Source: Mesorhizobium prunaredense (lineage in GTDB: Bacteria; Pseudomonadota; Alphaproteobacteria; Rhizobiales; Rhizobiaceae). Taken from it: a stretch of 64,000 nt of DNA. Of this stretch, positions 9,620 through 19,105 are shown in pieces. Under the pieces are notes generated by a model. That model was not told where the DNA came from and ran no database searches. It saw only the letters and a list, made by a program, of their open reading frames with translations. The DNA lies in contig NZ_FTPD01000003.1 in NCBI RefSeq assembly GCF_900156895.1, positions 62,001-126,000 on the forward strand. Reading direction: 5' to 3'. Every line of letters starts with the position of its first letter. The stretch's first letter is position 1. Made by a program: the position numbers and the translations under genes.

Positions 9620-10930
9620 TCAGTTCTCCAGCGCTTCCTTGATCGCGGCGTTGCCGCGCGTGACCGCGTTGTCAAGCGCCTGCTGAGCGGTCTGCTGGCC
9701 GGCCAGCATCTTCTCGAACTCCTCGTTCTGGATATCGCGCACCTGCGGCAGGTTCGGCAGGCGCACGCCCTTCGAGTTGTCGGTCGGCGCTTTGCCCGTC
9801 ATTTGCAGGACGGGCGTCTCACGGCCGGGGTTCTTGTCATAGAAGCCCGATTTCTTGGTTGCCTCGTAGGCGGCGAGCGTCACCGGCAAGTATCCCGACT
9901 TCTGGTGCAGATATTCCTGCACATCGGTCTTGGACAGGTAGGCGAAGAAGGCTGCGACGCCCTTGTATTGCTCGTCCGACTTGTCGCCGAACACCCACAG
10001 GCTGGCGCCGCCCGGCGTGGTGTTCTGCGGCGCGCCCTTGGCGTCGCTGTCGTAGGGAAGCTGGCCGATGCCATAGTTCATGCCGGACTTGACGATGTCG
10101 CCGAGGCCGCCCGACGATTCGGTGAAGATGCCGCATTCGCCGGCGAGGAAGATCTGCTTGGCTTCGGAGGTACGCCCGCCATATTTGAAGGTGCCGTCTT
10201 TGGCGAGGTCTGCGAGCGCCTGGAAGTGGTTGACGAAAATCGGCGCGTTGATCTTGAGCTCGACATCACCGCCGGCCAGACCGTTCTGCTGGGTCGCCCA
10301 CGACACATCATTCCATGCCGCAAAATTCTCCAGATGGATCCAGGTCAGCCAGGTCGAGGTATAGCCACAAGGGGCGGCGCCGCTCGTCTTGATCTTCTTG
10401 GCAGCTTCCCACACCTCGTTCCAGGTCTTCGGCGGGTTGTTCACGTCGAGGCCGGCCTTCTGGAAGATGTCCTTGTTGTAATAGAGGATCGGCGAGGAGG
10501 AGTTGTAGGGGAAGGACAGCATGGTGCCGTCCGGCTTCGAATAATAGCCGACGATGCCAGGCAGATACTGGCTCTTGTCGAAGCTCATTGCGACACCGGT
10601 CATCACCTCGGCCACCGGCTTGATCGCACCCTCGGCCGCCATCATCACGCCGGTGCCGACATCGAACACCTGGAGAATGTCGGGCGCCTGACCAGCGCGG
10701 AAGGCGGCGATGCCGGCATTCAGCGTCTCCGGATAGGTGCCCTTGAACACCGGAACCAGTTCATAGTCGCTCTGGCTGGCGTTGAAATCCTTGGAGATCT
10801 TGTCGACGACCTCGGCGTTGGCGCCGGTCATGGCGTGCCACCAGCTGATCTGCGTGACGGCGAAGGCGGAGGTGGTGGAAAGCAGGGTCAAGCTGGCGGC
10901 AACACCGGCCGCGAAGCCGAAGAACTTCAT
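9620..10930 (-). CDS. ugpB: sn-glycerol-3-phosphate ABC transporter substrate-binding protein
   Basis: A 436-residue extracellular binding protein with a signal peptide of about 24 residues (cleavage after TSAFA) and the strongly conserved opening [19 protein letters not shown] of UgpB. Further family blocks are [15 protein letters not shown] and [23 protein letters not shown]. It binds glycerol-3-phosphate or glycerophosphodiesters in the periplasm. It is the first gene of the operon, with the 240-base upstream gap as promoter region. I looked for a Pho box there and found no convincing one. Confidence 0.92.
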   Translation of the reverse strand: MKFFGFAAGVAASLTLLSTTSAFAVTQISWWHAMTGANAEVVDKISKDFNASQSDYELVPVFKGTYPETLNAGIAAFRAGQAPDILQVFDVGTGVMMAAEGAIKPVAEVMTGVAMSFDKSQYLPGIVGYYSKPDGTMLSFPYNSSSPILYYNKDIFQKAGLDVNNPPKTWNEVWEAAKKIKTSGAAPCGYTSTWLTWIHLENFAAWNDVSWATQQNGLAGGDVELKINAPIFVNHFQALADLAKDGTFKYGGRTSEAKQIFLAGECGIFTESSGGLGDIVKSGMNYGIGQLPYDSDAKGAPQNTTPGGASLWVFGDKSDEQYKGVAAFFAYLSKTDVQEYLHQKSGYLPVTLAAYEATKKSGFYDKNPGRETPVLQMTGKAPTDNSKGVRLPNLPQVRDIQNEEFEKMLAGQQTAQQALDNAVTRGNAAIKEALEN

Positions 10931-11038
10931 GTTTCATCTCCCGTTTGTCGTTGGCGAAAGGGGCGCTCTCGCAAAGTCAATATGTGTCGCCCGTGACAAT
11001 TGGACAACGGTTTTGTTGCGGACCGATGAACTTGATTT

Positions 11039-11051
11039 CCACTTAAAGTGG
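11039..11051. other. Short palindrome upstream of ugpB
   Basis: CCACTT-A-AAGTGG is a perfect inverted repeat with a one-base centre, about 110 bases upstream of ugpB. It could be an operator for ugp control. A chance 6-base arm match cannot be excluded. Confidence 0.25.
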
Positions 11052-11170
11052 CGCACGCTCCGAAATGAGAGCCGATGGAAAGGAATTGCCAAGCCGGCTT
11101 ACGAACAAGGCGACGGAACCGGCAACGATCGCCGGCGCCTAAAAGCGCGTCGCACTTTGCTCGACATGCA

Positions 11171-11857
11171 TTAGTCCGACTTGCCGAGCGCCGTCTCGAC
11201 CAGCCGCTTGGCGTCCGGGCTCGACCATTCTGCCGGGCCGTTCATGTGGGCAATCAGGCAGCCTTCCGAGTCAATCAGCAAGGTGACCGGCAGGCCGAGC
11301 GCCAGGCCACGTGTCTTGAGATCGTTGAACAGCGCCATCGTCGAATCGCGGTAGTAGCCGAGCGCCTTGACGCCAGTTTCCTCGAGGAATTTCTTCGGTT
11401 TGGCGTCGTTGCCGGCATCGACGTTGACCGCGACGACCTCGAAGGCGTCGCTGCCCATTTCTTTCTGCAGCGCGTCGAGCGCCGGCATTTCGGCGCGGCA
11501 GGGCGCGCACCATGTCGCCCACAGATTGAGCAGCACCGTCTTGCCGGCATGGTCGGCGAGCGTCATCGGCTTGCCGTCGGGGCTGTTGAAGGCAAGGCCC
11601 TTCAGCGATTGCGGCGGATCGGCGGGCAAAAGTGCTGCAACCTGGCCGGTGGCAGCCGCCGCGACCGTCTTGGCGCGGTCGGCCTTGGCGGCGCAGGCGA
11701 CATCGTCCTTGCCGTCGCCAACCGCGACTTGAGCGGGGGCGTTGTTGCCAGAACCGCTTTCGCTGACATATACCGCGACCGCGCCGGCAAGCACGCCTGC
11801 CACCAAAGCGGCGAGGATGAGGCGCGGGGCCGGGAAAAATCGATTGCCGTTTGCCAT
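11171..11857 (-). CDS. tlpA: TlpA-family thiol:disulfide oxidoreductase
   Basis: A 228-residue membrane-anchored thioredoxin-fold protein. One N-terminal membrane segment (about 12-31) is followed by a periplasmic domain with the redox motif WCAPC (C117, C120) and the cis-proline segment GLPVTLLID. Two extra cysteines (C55, and C in SEGCLI) match rhizobial TlpA, which reduces cytochrome-oxidase maturation factors such as Sco and the CuA site. It is divergent from argH with 34 bases between starts, a gene order common in rhizobia. Confidence 0.88.
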   Translation of the reverse strand: MANGNRFFPAPRLILAALVAGVLAGAVAVYVSESGSGNNAPAQVAVGDGKDDVACAAKADRAKTVAAAATGQVAALLPADPPQSLKGLAFNSPDGKPMTLADHAGKTVLLNLWATWCAPCRAEMPALDALQKEMGSDAFEVVAVNVDAGNDAKPKKFLEETGVKALGYYRDSTMALFNDLKTRGLALGLPVTLLIDSEGCLIAHMNGPAEWSSPDAKRLVETALGKSD

Positions 11858-11891
11858 TTTTTAAAAACTGCTCCGGAGCACGGGTATAGCG

Positions 11892-13292
11892 ATGAGCGAC
11901 AAGAAGGCCAGCAACCAGATGTGGGGCGGACGTTTTGCCTCGGGTCCGGCCGCGATCATGGAAGCGATCAACGCGTCGATCTCGTTCGACCGCAAACTCT
12001 ACGCGCAGGATATCAGTGGCTCGATCGCCCATAGCGAGATGCTGGCGCAAACGGGCATTATTTCGGCGGCCGATCAAGAAAAAATCGCTCACGGGCTGAA
12101 CACGATCCTGGCAGAGATTGAAGCCGGCACGTTCGAGTTCTCGACCAGGCTGGAAGACATCCACATGAACGTCGAGGCCCGCCTTGCCGAGCTGATCGGC
12201 CCGGCTGCCGGCCGCCTGCACACCGCCCGTTCGCGCAACGACCAGGTGGCGGTCGATCTCAGGCTATGGGTCAAGGACGAGTGCTTTCGCGTCGCCGAGG
12301 CGCTGAAGGGCCTGATCACGGCGTTCCTGGAGCGGGCCGAGGAGCATGCGGCAACGGTGATGCCTGGCTTCACCCACATGCAGGCGGCGCAGCCGGTGAC
12401 CTTTGGCCACCACTGCATGGCCTATGTCGAGATGTTTTCGCGCGACCTGTCGCGTGCTCGCGACGCTATCGAACGGATGGACGAAAGCCCGCTCGGTGCG
12501 GCCGCGCTTGCCGGCACCAGCTTTCCGATCGACCGGCACCAGACGGCCAAGGCGCTCGGCTTCCGTGAGCCGATGCGCAATTCCCTGGACAGCGTTTCGG
12601 ACCGCGATTTCGCGCTCGAGTTTTTGGGGCTGGCGGCGATCTGCGCGACGCATCTGTCGCGGCTTGCCGAAGAAATCATCATCTGGTCGACGCCGCAATT
12701 CGGCTTCGTCAGGCTGTCGGACTCATTCTCCACCGGCTCCTCGATCATGCCGCAGAAGAAGAACCCCGACGCCGCCGAGCTGGTGCGCGGCAAGACCGGC
12801 CGCGTCACCGGCCATCTGGTTGGCCTGCTGACGGTGATGAAGGGCATGCCGCTGACCTACGGCAAGGACATGCAGGAAGACAAGGAATCCGTGTTCGACG
12901 CCGCCGAGACGCTCGACCTGATGCTGGCGGCGATGACCGGCATGGTGCGCGACATGACGGTGAATGCCGCCGCCATGAAGAAGGCCGCCGGCTCAGGCTA
13001 TGCGACCGCGACCGATCTCGCCGACTGGCTGGTGCGTACGCTCGGCCTGCCGTTCCGCGAGGCGCATCATGTCACCGGCCGCGCGGTAGCGCTGGCCGAA
13101 GAGAAGAAGATCGGGCTCGACAGGCTGCCGCTGGAAAACTTGCAGTCCATTCACCCCGGCATCACAGCGGACGTGTTTTCCGTGCTTGCCGTGCAGAACT
13201 CGGTGAAGAGCCGCACGAGCTTCGGCGGCACCGCGCCGTCGGAAGTGAGGAAGCAGATCCGCTACTGGAAAAAGCACATTGCGAGGGCGTGA
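11892..13292 (+). CDS. argH: Argininosuccinate lyase
   Basis: A 466-residue enzyme that splits argininosuccinate into arginine and fumarate, the last step of arginine synthesis. The fumarase/aspartase-superfamily signature [12 protein letters not shown] lies at about residue 282, with the other conserved blocks DDIHM-like [12 protein letters not shown] and [16 protein letters not shown]. Length equals the family norm. It is followed by a small lipoprotein gene and lysA on the same strand, probably as one transcript, and is divergent from tlpA. Confidence 0.97.
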   Translation: MSDKKASNQMWGGRFASGPAAIMEAINASISFDRKLYAQDISGSIAHSEMLAQTGIISAADQEKIAHGLNTILAEIEAGTFEFSTRLEDIHMNVEARLAELIGPAAGRLHTARSRNDQVAVDLRLWVKDECFRVAEALKGLITAFLERAEEHAATVMPGFTHMQAAQPVTFGHHCMAYVEMFSRDLSRARDAIERMDESPLGAAALAGTSFPIDRHQTAKALGFREPMRNSLDSVSDRDFALEFLGLAAICATHLSRLAEEIIIWSTPQFGFVRLSDSFSTGSSIMPQKKNPDAAELVRGKTGRVTGHLVGLLTVMKGMPLTYGKDMQEDKESVFDAAETLDLMLAAMTGMVRDMTVNAAAMKKAAGSGYATATDLADWLVRTLGLPFREAHHVTGRAVALAEEKKIGLDRLPLENLQSIHPGITADVFSVLAVQNSVKSRTSFGGTAPSEVRKQIRYWKKHIARA

Positions 13293-13359
13293 TGCCGGGG
13301 TGCAATGCCGGAAAAACTCGGCTAAAAGCGGCGGGCAAAAGTTTCGGACGGATGGATCG

Positions 13360-13566
13360 ATGACCGCAAGCAGGATTTTGGTGACGCTGACGCTGCTGGC
13401 GGCGCTGGCAACCGTAACGGCCTGCGGTAGGAAAGCCGGGCTCGAGACGCCCTATGAAGCGGCCGTGCAGGCGCGCAAGGACGCACAAAAGGCAGAGCAG
13501 CCCGTGCCGCCGGAGCCGGAAAAACCGGTCGAGGACAAAAAATTCATTCTCGATCCGTTGATCTAG
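13360..13566 (+). CDS. lptM: Small LptM-like lipoprotein
   Basis: A 68-residue lipoprotein. A hydrophobic leader is followed by the lipobox VTAC, then GRKAGLETP and a Pro/Glu/Lys-rich tail ending KKFILDPLI. Size, Cys-Gly-x-K-x-G-L start and position just before lysA match the YifL/LptM group, which in E. coli sits by dapF and assists LptD assembly in the outer membrane. The start is ATG 13360; the frame is open upstream but lacks a leader there. The LptM role is inferred from similarity of layout and context. Confidence 0.75.
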   Translation: MTASRILVTLTLLAALATVTACGRKAGLETPYEAAVQARKDAQKAEQPVPPEPEKPVEDKKFILDPLI

Positions 13567-13570
13567 AGCT

Positions 13571-13592
13571 GATGAGATCGGCCGATCTCATC
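13571..13592. repeat. Perfect 22-base palindrome between lptM and lysA
   Basis: GATGAGATCGG is followed by its exact reverse complement, immediately after the lptM stop and 26 bases before lysA. It may be an mRNA hairpin modulating lysA expression. No T tract follows. Confidence 0.65.
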
Positions 13593-13618
13593 GTGCTCCA
13601 ACTTCCGGAACCACTCTC

Positions 13619-14887
13619 GTGAACCATTTCGACTACCGCGACGGCGTGCTGCATGCCGAGGACGTGGCGATATCAGAGATCGCCGCAAGCGTCGGCACGC
13701 CGTTCTATTGCTATTCGACGGCGACGTTGACCCGGCATTTCCGCGTGTTTGCGCAGGCCTTTGCCGGGCTCGACGCGCTGGTCTGCTACGCCATGAAGGC
13801 GAATTCCAACCAGGCGGTGCTAAAAATCCTGGCCAGGCTCGGCGCCGGCGCCGACGTGGTCTCGGAAGGCGAATTGCGCCGCGCGCTGGCCGCCGGCATT
13901 CCGGCCGACAAGATCCTGTTTTCCGGCGTCGGCAAGACCGCGCGCGAAATCGATTTTGCGCTCTCGGCCGGCATTCTGTGCTTCAACGTCGAATCCGAGC
14001 CGGAACTGGAATTGCTGTCGGCCCGCGCCGCGGCGCTGGGCAAGGTGGCGCCGATCTCGCTGCGTATCAATCCGGATGTCGATGCCAAGACCCACAAGAA
14101 GATCTCCACCGGCAGGGCCGAGAACAAGTTCGGCATTCCCTGGCAGAAGGCGCGAAAGGTCTATGCCCGCGCAGCTGAGCTGCCTGGCATCAAGGTCACC
14201 GGCATCGACACTCATATCGGCAGCCAGATCACCGAGTTGCAGCCCTTCGACGACGCCTTTGCGCTGCTGGTGGAGTTGATCGGCGTGCTGCGCGCCGACG
14301 GGCACGCCATCGGGCATATCGACCTCGGCGGCGGCCTTGGTATTCCCTACCGCGTCGACAACAGCCCGCCTCCCTTGCCGGACGCTTACGCCCAGATCGT
14401 CAAGAAGCATGTCGCCAAGCTCGGACTGAAGGTGATGTTCGAGCCGGGCCGGCTGATCGTCGGCAATGCCGGCATCCTCGTCTCGCAAGTGATCTTCGTG
14501 AAGGAGGGCGACGCCAAGAATTTCCTGGTCGTCGACGCCGCGATGAACGACCTGATCCGGCCGACGCTCTACGACGCCTTCCATGACATCAAGCCGGTGG
14601 TGCAGCAGCCGGCCGCAGCGCCGCGCATGATGGTGGACGTCGTCGGCCCGGTCTGCGAGACTGGCGATTATCTCGGCCTCGACCGCGACCTGCCGCGGCT
14701 CAAGGCCGGCGACCTGATCGCCATCGCCACCGCCGGCGCCTATGGCGCGGTGCAGGCCGGCACCTACAACACCAGGCCGCTGGTGCCGGAAGTGCTGGTC
14801 GACGGCGACCGTTTCCACGTCGTGCGCCGGCGCCAGACCTATGACGAGCTGATCGGCCTGGATTCGCTGCCCGATTGGCTGGCGTAG
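13619..14887 (+). CDS. lysA: Diaminopimelate decarboxylase
   Basis: A 422-residue PLP enzyme that converts meso-diaminopimelate to lysine. The cofactor lysine is K60 in ALVCYAMKANSN; other family blocks are HIGSQITEL, the glycine-rich DLGGGLGIPY phosphate loop, EPGRLIVGNAG and CETGDYLGLDRDL with the active-site Cys. The start is GTG 13619. It follows argH and lptM on the same strand, and a palindromic repeat begins two bases after its stop. Confidence 0.96.
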   Translation: MNHFDYRDGVLHAEDVAISEIAASVGTPFYCYSTATLTRHFRVFAQAFAGLDALVCYAMKANSNQAVLKILARLGAGADVVSEGELRRALAAGIPADKILFSGVGKTAREIDFALSAGILCFNVESEPELELLSARAAALGKVAPISLRINPDVDAKTHKKISTGRAENKFGIPWQKARKVYARAAELPGIKVTGIDTHIGSQITELQPFDDAFALLVELIGVLRADGHAIGHIDLGGGLGIPYRVDNSPPPLPDAYAQIVKKHVAKLGLKVMFEPGRLIVGNAGILVSQVIFVKEGDAKNFLVVDAAMNDLIRPTLYDAFHDIKPVVQQPAAAPRMMVDVVGPVCETGDYLGLDRDLPRLKAGDLIAIATAGAYGAVQAGTYNTRPLVPEVLVDGDRFHVVRRRQTYDELIGLDSLPDWLA

Positions 14888-14889
14888 AC

Positions 14890-14935
14890 CCATGATCCCG
14901 AAAAAGTGGGAACCGGTTTTCGGAAAAGATCATGG
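14890..14935. repeat. Palindromic intergenic repeat, GATC-arm type, after lysA
   Basis: Arms CCATGATC and GATCATGG enclose an inner stem with core AAAAGTGGGAACCGGTTTT. It is the best-preserved copy of the family found throughout this window (see findings). It lies directly behind lysA and before the convergent ArsR gene, so it may also act as an mRNA 3' hairpin. Confidence 0.85.
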
Positions 14936-14962
14936 TCAAACAAGAATAGATCGTCTGCAGCG

Positions 14963-15265
14963 CTACAGCCGGTGCTGAATGAGCGCCCTGGTCTCGGCGA
15001 TCCTGCCTTCGTCGCGGCGATAGAATGTCCACTGCTTGATGCGTTTGCTGCGCAAAAGGCCGGCCTGGGTCAGCACCCGCATGTGCTCGCTGAGCGTCGC
15101 CTGGGTAATCCCCAGCTTTTCGGCGATCAGCAGCGCGCAGACGCCGTCCTCGACCAGATCGCCATCCGTCTGCGGCGAAAAATGCGCGCGCGGGTCCTTC
15201 AGCCAATCGAGGATTTGCAGCCTGCGCTCGTTGGCGATCGCCTTGAAGACATCAACCTCTTGCAT
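14963..15265 (-). CDS. ArsR-family winged-helix transcriptional regulator
   Basis: A 100-residue regulator with a winged helix: VFKAIANERRLQILDWL opens the fold and LLIAEKLGITQATLSEHMRVLTQAGLL is the recognition region. There is no obvious metal-binding cysteine cluster; the single Cys (VCALL) lies before the recognition helix, so a non-metal signal is possible. It is divergent from a dehydratase gene, with an inverted repeat (15266-15281) between them, the usual layout for a local regulator. Confidence 0.85.
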   Translation of the reverse strand: MQEVDVFKAIANERRLQILDWLKDPRAHFSPQTDGDLVEDGVCALLIAEKLGITQATLSEHMRVLTQAGLLRSKRIKQWTFYRRDEGRIAETRALIQHRL

Positions 15266-15281
15266 TTAGCTATTTTGCTAA
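15266..15281. promoter_or_regulatory. Operator-like inverted repeat between arsR-type gene and dehydratase
   Basis: TTAGC and GCTAA flank the six-base spacer TATTTT, directly before the regulator start codon and within an AT-rich patch. This is a plausible site for autorepression and control of the divergent dehydratase. Confidence 0.45.
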
Positions 15282-15316
15282 GTTACTAAGTGATGTCAAC
15301 CCCTTGGGAGCAGACC

Positions 15317-16258
15317 ATGCTGAACGGCAATAGCATCACTCGCGAACGCATCGCCGCAATGGAGCCGCGCATCCGGCCCTTCGTGCGCCACACGCCGGTG
15401 CTGCGCATCGACATGGCCGATTTCGGCCGTCCGCCTCTTGGCGTCGACCTGAAGCTCGAATGCCTGCAGCATTCCGGCTCGTTCAAGGCGCGCGGCGCGT
15501 TCACCAATCTTCTCGAGCGGCTGGTTCCCAAGGCTGGCGTCGTCGCCGCATCGGGCGGCAATCATGGTGCCGCGGTCGCCTACGCCGCCATGCGGCTCGG
15601 CCACAAGGCGACCATCTTCGTTCCCGAAGTGAGCCCGCCGGCCAAGCTGGAACGCATCCGCGGCTATGGCGCCGAGCTGGTCGTCGGCGGCGCGCGCTAT
15701 GCCGAGGCACTGGCCGCCAGCGAAAGTCTCGCGCAAAAATCCGGCGCGCTGCAGATCCACGCTTTCAACCAGGAGGAAACGCTGGTCGGGCAAGGCACGC
15801 TCGGCCTCGAGATCGAGGCCGACCTGCCTGGCCTCGACACGCTGCTGGTCGCCGTCGGTGGCGGCGGCCTGATCGGCGGCATCGCCGCCTGGTTTGCCGG
15901 CCGCATCAGGATCATCGCCGTCGAGCCCGAGGGCGCGCCGACGCTTCATCGCGCCTTCGAGGCCGGCCGGCCCGTCGATGCGCCGACTGAGGGCATCGCC
16001 GCCGATTCGCTGGCGCCGAAGCGCGTCGGCGAAATGATGTTTCCGATCGCCGAGGCCTTCGTCGAGCGTTCCATACTGGTCAGCGACGACGAGATCATCG
16101 CCGCGCAGGCGGCGCTTTGGGACCGGGTGCGAATCATCTCCGAGCCGGGCGGCGCCGCGGCCTTCGCGGCGCTCCTGTCCGGCCGCTACGCGCCGGCTGC
16201 GGGCGAGCGTGTCGCCGTGCTGGTCTGCGGTGCAAACGCCAATCCGGCTCGATTCTGA
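15317..16258 (+). CDS. Threonine/serine dehydratase (PLP fold type II)
   Basis: A 313-residue enzyme of the tryptophan-synthase-beta superfamily. The PLP lysine is K57 in SGSFKARGAF, the Asn loop is SGGNHG and the phosphate-binding glycine loop GGGGLIGG. It most likely deaminates threonine or serine, but it lacks the C-terminal ACT-like regulatory domain of biosynthetic IlvA, so it is a catabolic or racemase-like member. ATG 15317 is preferred over the upstream ATGs because GGGAG lies six bases before it. It is divergent from an ArsR-type regulator. Confidence 0.85.
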   Translation: MLNGNSITRERIAAMEPRIRPFVRHTPVLRIDMADFGRPPLGVDLKLECLQHSGSFKARGAFTNLLERLVPKAGVVAASGGNHGAAVAYAAMRLGHKATIFVPEVSPPAKLERIRGYGAELVVGGARYAEALAASESLAQKSGALQIHAFNQEETLVGQGTLGLEIEADLPGLDTLLVAVGGGGLIGGIAAWFAGRIRIIAVEPEGAPTLHRAFEAGRPVDAPTEGIAADSLAPKRVGEMMFPIAEAFVERSILVSDDEIIAAQAALWDRVRIISEPGGAAAFAALLSGRYAPAAGERVAVLVCGANANPARF

Positions 16259-16431
16259 CGATAGCAGGGGCAGTCCTGTTCACGTTTTAGGGAACTGCCT
16301 CGCCTTCGCCGTGTTTCTTGGTATGTTTGGAGCGACGTGCATCTAAGACTTTGAGTCCTTTGCATCCGATTTTCGGGCCGGTGCGATAGATTTGTGAGGT
16401 TCGGGTTATCCCGCCCGAACAGGAAGGGCCG

Positions 16432-19086
16432 ATGACGCAACGACCCACCTTAACCAGCGATCGCAGCCTGGCCGGGCGTCTTGCCCTGAGCCGGCTGGCG
16501 ACGCGGGTCTCGATGACGGTCGAGCGTGGCTGGCCGTTGCTGCTCCCGCTCGTCATCGTCGCCAGCCTGTTCCTCAGCGTCTCTTGGCTCGGCCTCTTCC
16601 TTCTGCTGCCCGACATGGCGCGCATCGGTCTTGTGGCTGTGTTCGCCATCGCAGCCCTTGTCGCGCTCTATCCCCTGCGTTTCTTCCGGGTGCCGTCGAG
16701 TGCCGAGATCGATCGGCGCATCGAGGCGGCCAACCTATTGCTGCACAGCCCGGTGCTGGTGCAGACGGACCGGCCGAGCGGCAGGGAAAGCATTTTTTCG
16801 CAAGCGCTGTGGCGCGAGCACCAGAAACGCATGGCCGAAAAACTCGGCAACCTCGGTGGCGACCTGCCGCGCACCCGGGTGCCGGAGCGCGACCCGTGGG
16901 GGCTGCGGGCCGTGGCGGCGCTTGTGTTGGTCGCCGCTTTCGCCTTCTCCTTCGGGCCGTCGGGCGGCCGCATAGCAGACGGGTTCAGCGCCCACGCGGC
17001 GCGCGACGCCGTGCCGCCGCGCATCGACGCCTGGGTGACGCCGCCGGCCTACACTGGCAGGGCACCGGTATTCCTCACTTCCCCAGCCCTCGCCAACCCG
17101 GCCCTCGCCAGCAATGGCAATCAGGCTGCGTCCACCTTCACCGTTCCGGAAGGCAGCGATGTGTCGCTGCGCGTCACCGGCGGCTCGGGCGAGGAAACGC
17201 TGAGCTTTGCCGACGCCGACGGCAACGCCCGCACCATCGAGCCGGCCGGGCAGCAGGCCGACGCGGCCCAGTCGGCTGCGGGCAAGCCGGCTGCGGCCAA
17301 GCCGGCGGCCTCCACGGTGCGCCAGTTCACGGAAAAGCTGACGGCCAACGGCACGCTGACGCTGAACTCGGGCGGCGACGAACTCGGCAGCTGGGCCTTC
17401 GCGGTGATCCCGGACAAGCCGCCACAGATCCGCTTCGTCGGCGAGCCGAAACGCGCCGCCAACGGCTCCTTCGAGCTCAACTACCAGATCGACGACGACT
17501 ATGGCGCGGCCTCCGCCAAGGCGGATTTCGTATTGGCCGATCCGCCGGCGCCGAATGCGCATCCGCTCTATGGCGCGCCCGAAATGCCGCTGACGCTGCC
17601 GCGCCGCGGCGCCAAGGGCAATGCCGCCAAGACTACCAAGGACCTGACCGAGCATGTCTGGGCCGGCGGCGACATCAAGCTCAGGCTTGTCGCCACCGAC
17701 GATGCCGGGCATACGGCAACCAGCGAAACCAAGACACTGGTGATGCCGGAGCGACCTTTCTCCAACCCGCTGGCCAGGGCCGTGATCGAGCAGCGCCGGG
17801 TGCTGGCACTCGACGCCAACGCCAAGAGCCGCGTGCTCGACCTGATGGATGCGATCACGCTCAGGCCCGAAGATACGTTCGACAATATGGCGCATTACCT
17901 CGCCATCATGAGCGCCCGCACCCGGCTGAAGATGGCCGACAACGACGACAAATTGCGCGACGAGGTCGCCTATCTCTGGGAGATCGCCCTCGGCATCGAG
18001 GAAGGCAACCTTTCGGACGCCGAGCGGCGGCTGCGCCAGGCGCAGCAGGCGTTGCAGGACGCGATCAAGAACGGCGCCAGCGACGAGGAGATCGACAAGG
18101 CGATGAAGGAACTGCGCGAGGCGATGAACCAGTTCCTGCAGGAATTCGCCCAACGTGCGCAGCAGAATCCGAACGCGCCGCAGATGCAGCAGAACGGCCA
18201 GGAACTGCGCCAGAGTGATATCGAACGGATGATGGACCAGATCGAGAATCTGGCGAAGTCCGGCGATCGCGACAGCGCGCAGCAATTGCTTTCGCAGCTG
18301 CAGGACATGATGAACAACCTGCAGGCCGGGCGTCAGCAGCAGGGCGGCCAGCAGAACAGCGAAATGCGCCAGCAGATGGACAAGCTCGGCGAGATCATGC
18401 GGCGCCAGCAGGAGATGATGAACGAGACCTTCCGCATGGACCAGATGCAGCGCGGCCAGCAACAGCGCGGGCAGAACCGAGACGAGCAGCTCGGCGAGAA
18501 CGGTGAGCAGGGCCAAATGGGCGAACAGGGCGAGCAGCCCGGCCCGGGCGAAGACCGCGATCCGCTCGGCCGGCCGAAGCCGATGACGCCGGAGGAATTC
18601 GCCGACGCGCTGAAGCAGTTGCAGGAAGGCCAGGGCAAACTGCAAAGCGAGCTCGACCAATTGAGAAAGGGTCTCGAAGGCATGGGGCTCGAGCCCAATG
18701 AGGGTTTTGGCGAGGCCGGCAAATCCATGGGCGATGCCGAACAGGCGCTTGGCGACAGCGATGGCGATCAGGCGGTCGGTCACCAGGGCCGCGCGCTGGA
18801 GGCGTTGCGCAAGGGCGCCAAGGACATGATGAAGCAATTGCAGGCCATGCAGGGCGACGAGGGCCAAGGCGAGCGCGGCGGCCGCCAGCAGAATGCCGAC
18901 CGCGATCCGCTCGGCCGGCCACGCGCCACCGAGGGTCCTGATTTCGGCGAGTCGGTGAAGGTGCCGGACGAGATCGACGTGCAGCGCGCCCGCCAGATCC
19001 TCGAAGCGATCCGCAAGCGGCTCGGCAACGCGCTCAGCCCCGACATCGAGCGCAGCTATCTGGAGCGGCTGCTGGAGCTTAAGTAA
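16432..19086 (+). CDS. TIGR02302-family (DUF4175) large membrane protein
   Basis: An 884-residue protein with two N-terminal membrane segments (about 35-60 and 62-80) and a third near 155-172. A large extracytoplasmic region follows, with a Pro/Ala-rich linker near 275-300. The C-terminal half is Gln/Glu/Arg-rich and low in complexity (about 530-840), with two copies of a DRDPLGRP element. This is the alphaproteobacterial family called TIGR02302. Its function is unknown; lysA proximity is conserved in rhizobia. The 873-codon frame on the opposite strand is a mirror of the high-GC low-complexity region. Confidence 0.88.
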   Translation: MTQRPTLTSDRSLAGRLALSRLATRVSMTVERGWPLLLPLVIVASLFLSVSWLGLFLLLPDMARIGLVAVFAIAALVALYPLRFFRVPSSAEIDRRIEAANLLLHSPVLVQTDRPSGRESIFSQALWREHQKRMAEKLGNLGGDLPRTRVPERDPWGLRAVAALVLVAAFAFSFGPSGGRIADGFSAHAARDAVPPRIDAWVTPPAYTGRAPVFLTSPALANPALASNGNQAASTFTVPEGSDVSLRVTGGSGEETLSFADADGNARTIEPAGQQADAAQSAAGKPAAAKPAASTVRQFTEKLTANGTLTLNSGGDELGSWAFAVIPDKPPQIRFVGEPKRAANGSFELNYQIDDDYGAASAKADFVLADPPAPNAHPLYGAPEMPLTLPRRGAKGNAAKTTKDLTEHVWAGGDIKLRLVATDDAGHTATSETKTLVMPERPFSNPLARAVIEQRRVLALDANAKSRVLDLMDAITLRPEDTFDNMAHYLAIMSARTRLKMADNDDKLRDEVAYLWEIALGIEEGNLSDAERRLRQAQQALQDAIKNGASDEEIDKAMKELREAMNQFLQEFAQRAQQNPNAPQMQQNGQELRQSDIERMMDQIENLAKSGDRDSAQQLLSQLQDMMNNLQAGRQQQGGQQNSEMRQQMDKLGEIMRRQQEMMNETFRMDQMQRGQQQRGQNRDEQLGENGEQGQMGEQGEQPGPGEDRDPLGRPKPMTPEEFADALKQLQEGQGKLQSELDQLRKGLEGMGLEPNEGFGEAGKSMGDAEQALGDSDGDQAVGHQGRALEALRKGAKDMMKQLQAMQGDEGQGERGGRQQNADRDPLGRPRATEGPDFGESVKVPDEIDVQRARQILEAIRKRLGNALSPDIERSYLERLLELK

Positions 19087-19105
19087 TGCCGCCGGCCTGC
19101 TGTGA

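Noticed and set aside
9581..10996. 471-codon plus-strand frame opposite ugpB
   Set aside because: The minus strand is an unmistakable UgpB; the plus product has no recognisable domain.
10931..11170. Possible Pho box upstream of ugpB
   Set aside because: TTGTC repeats are present but spaced 8 bases apart, not the 11-base periodicity of PhoB sites, and they match poorly.
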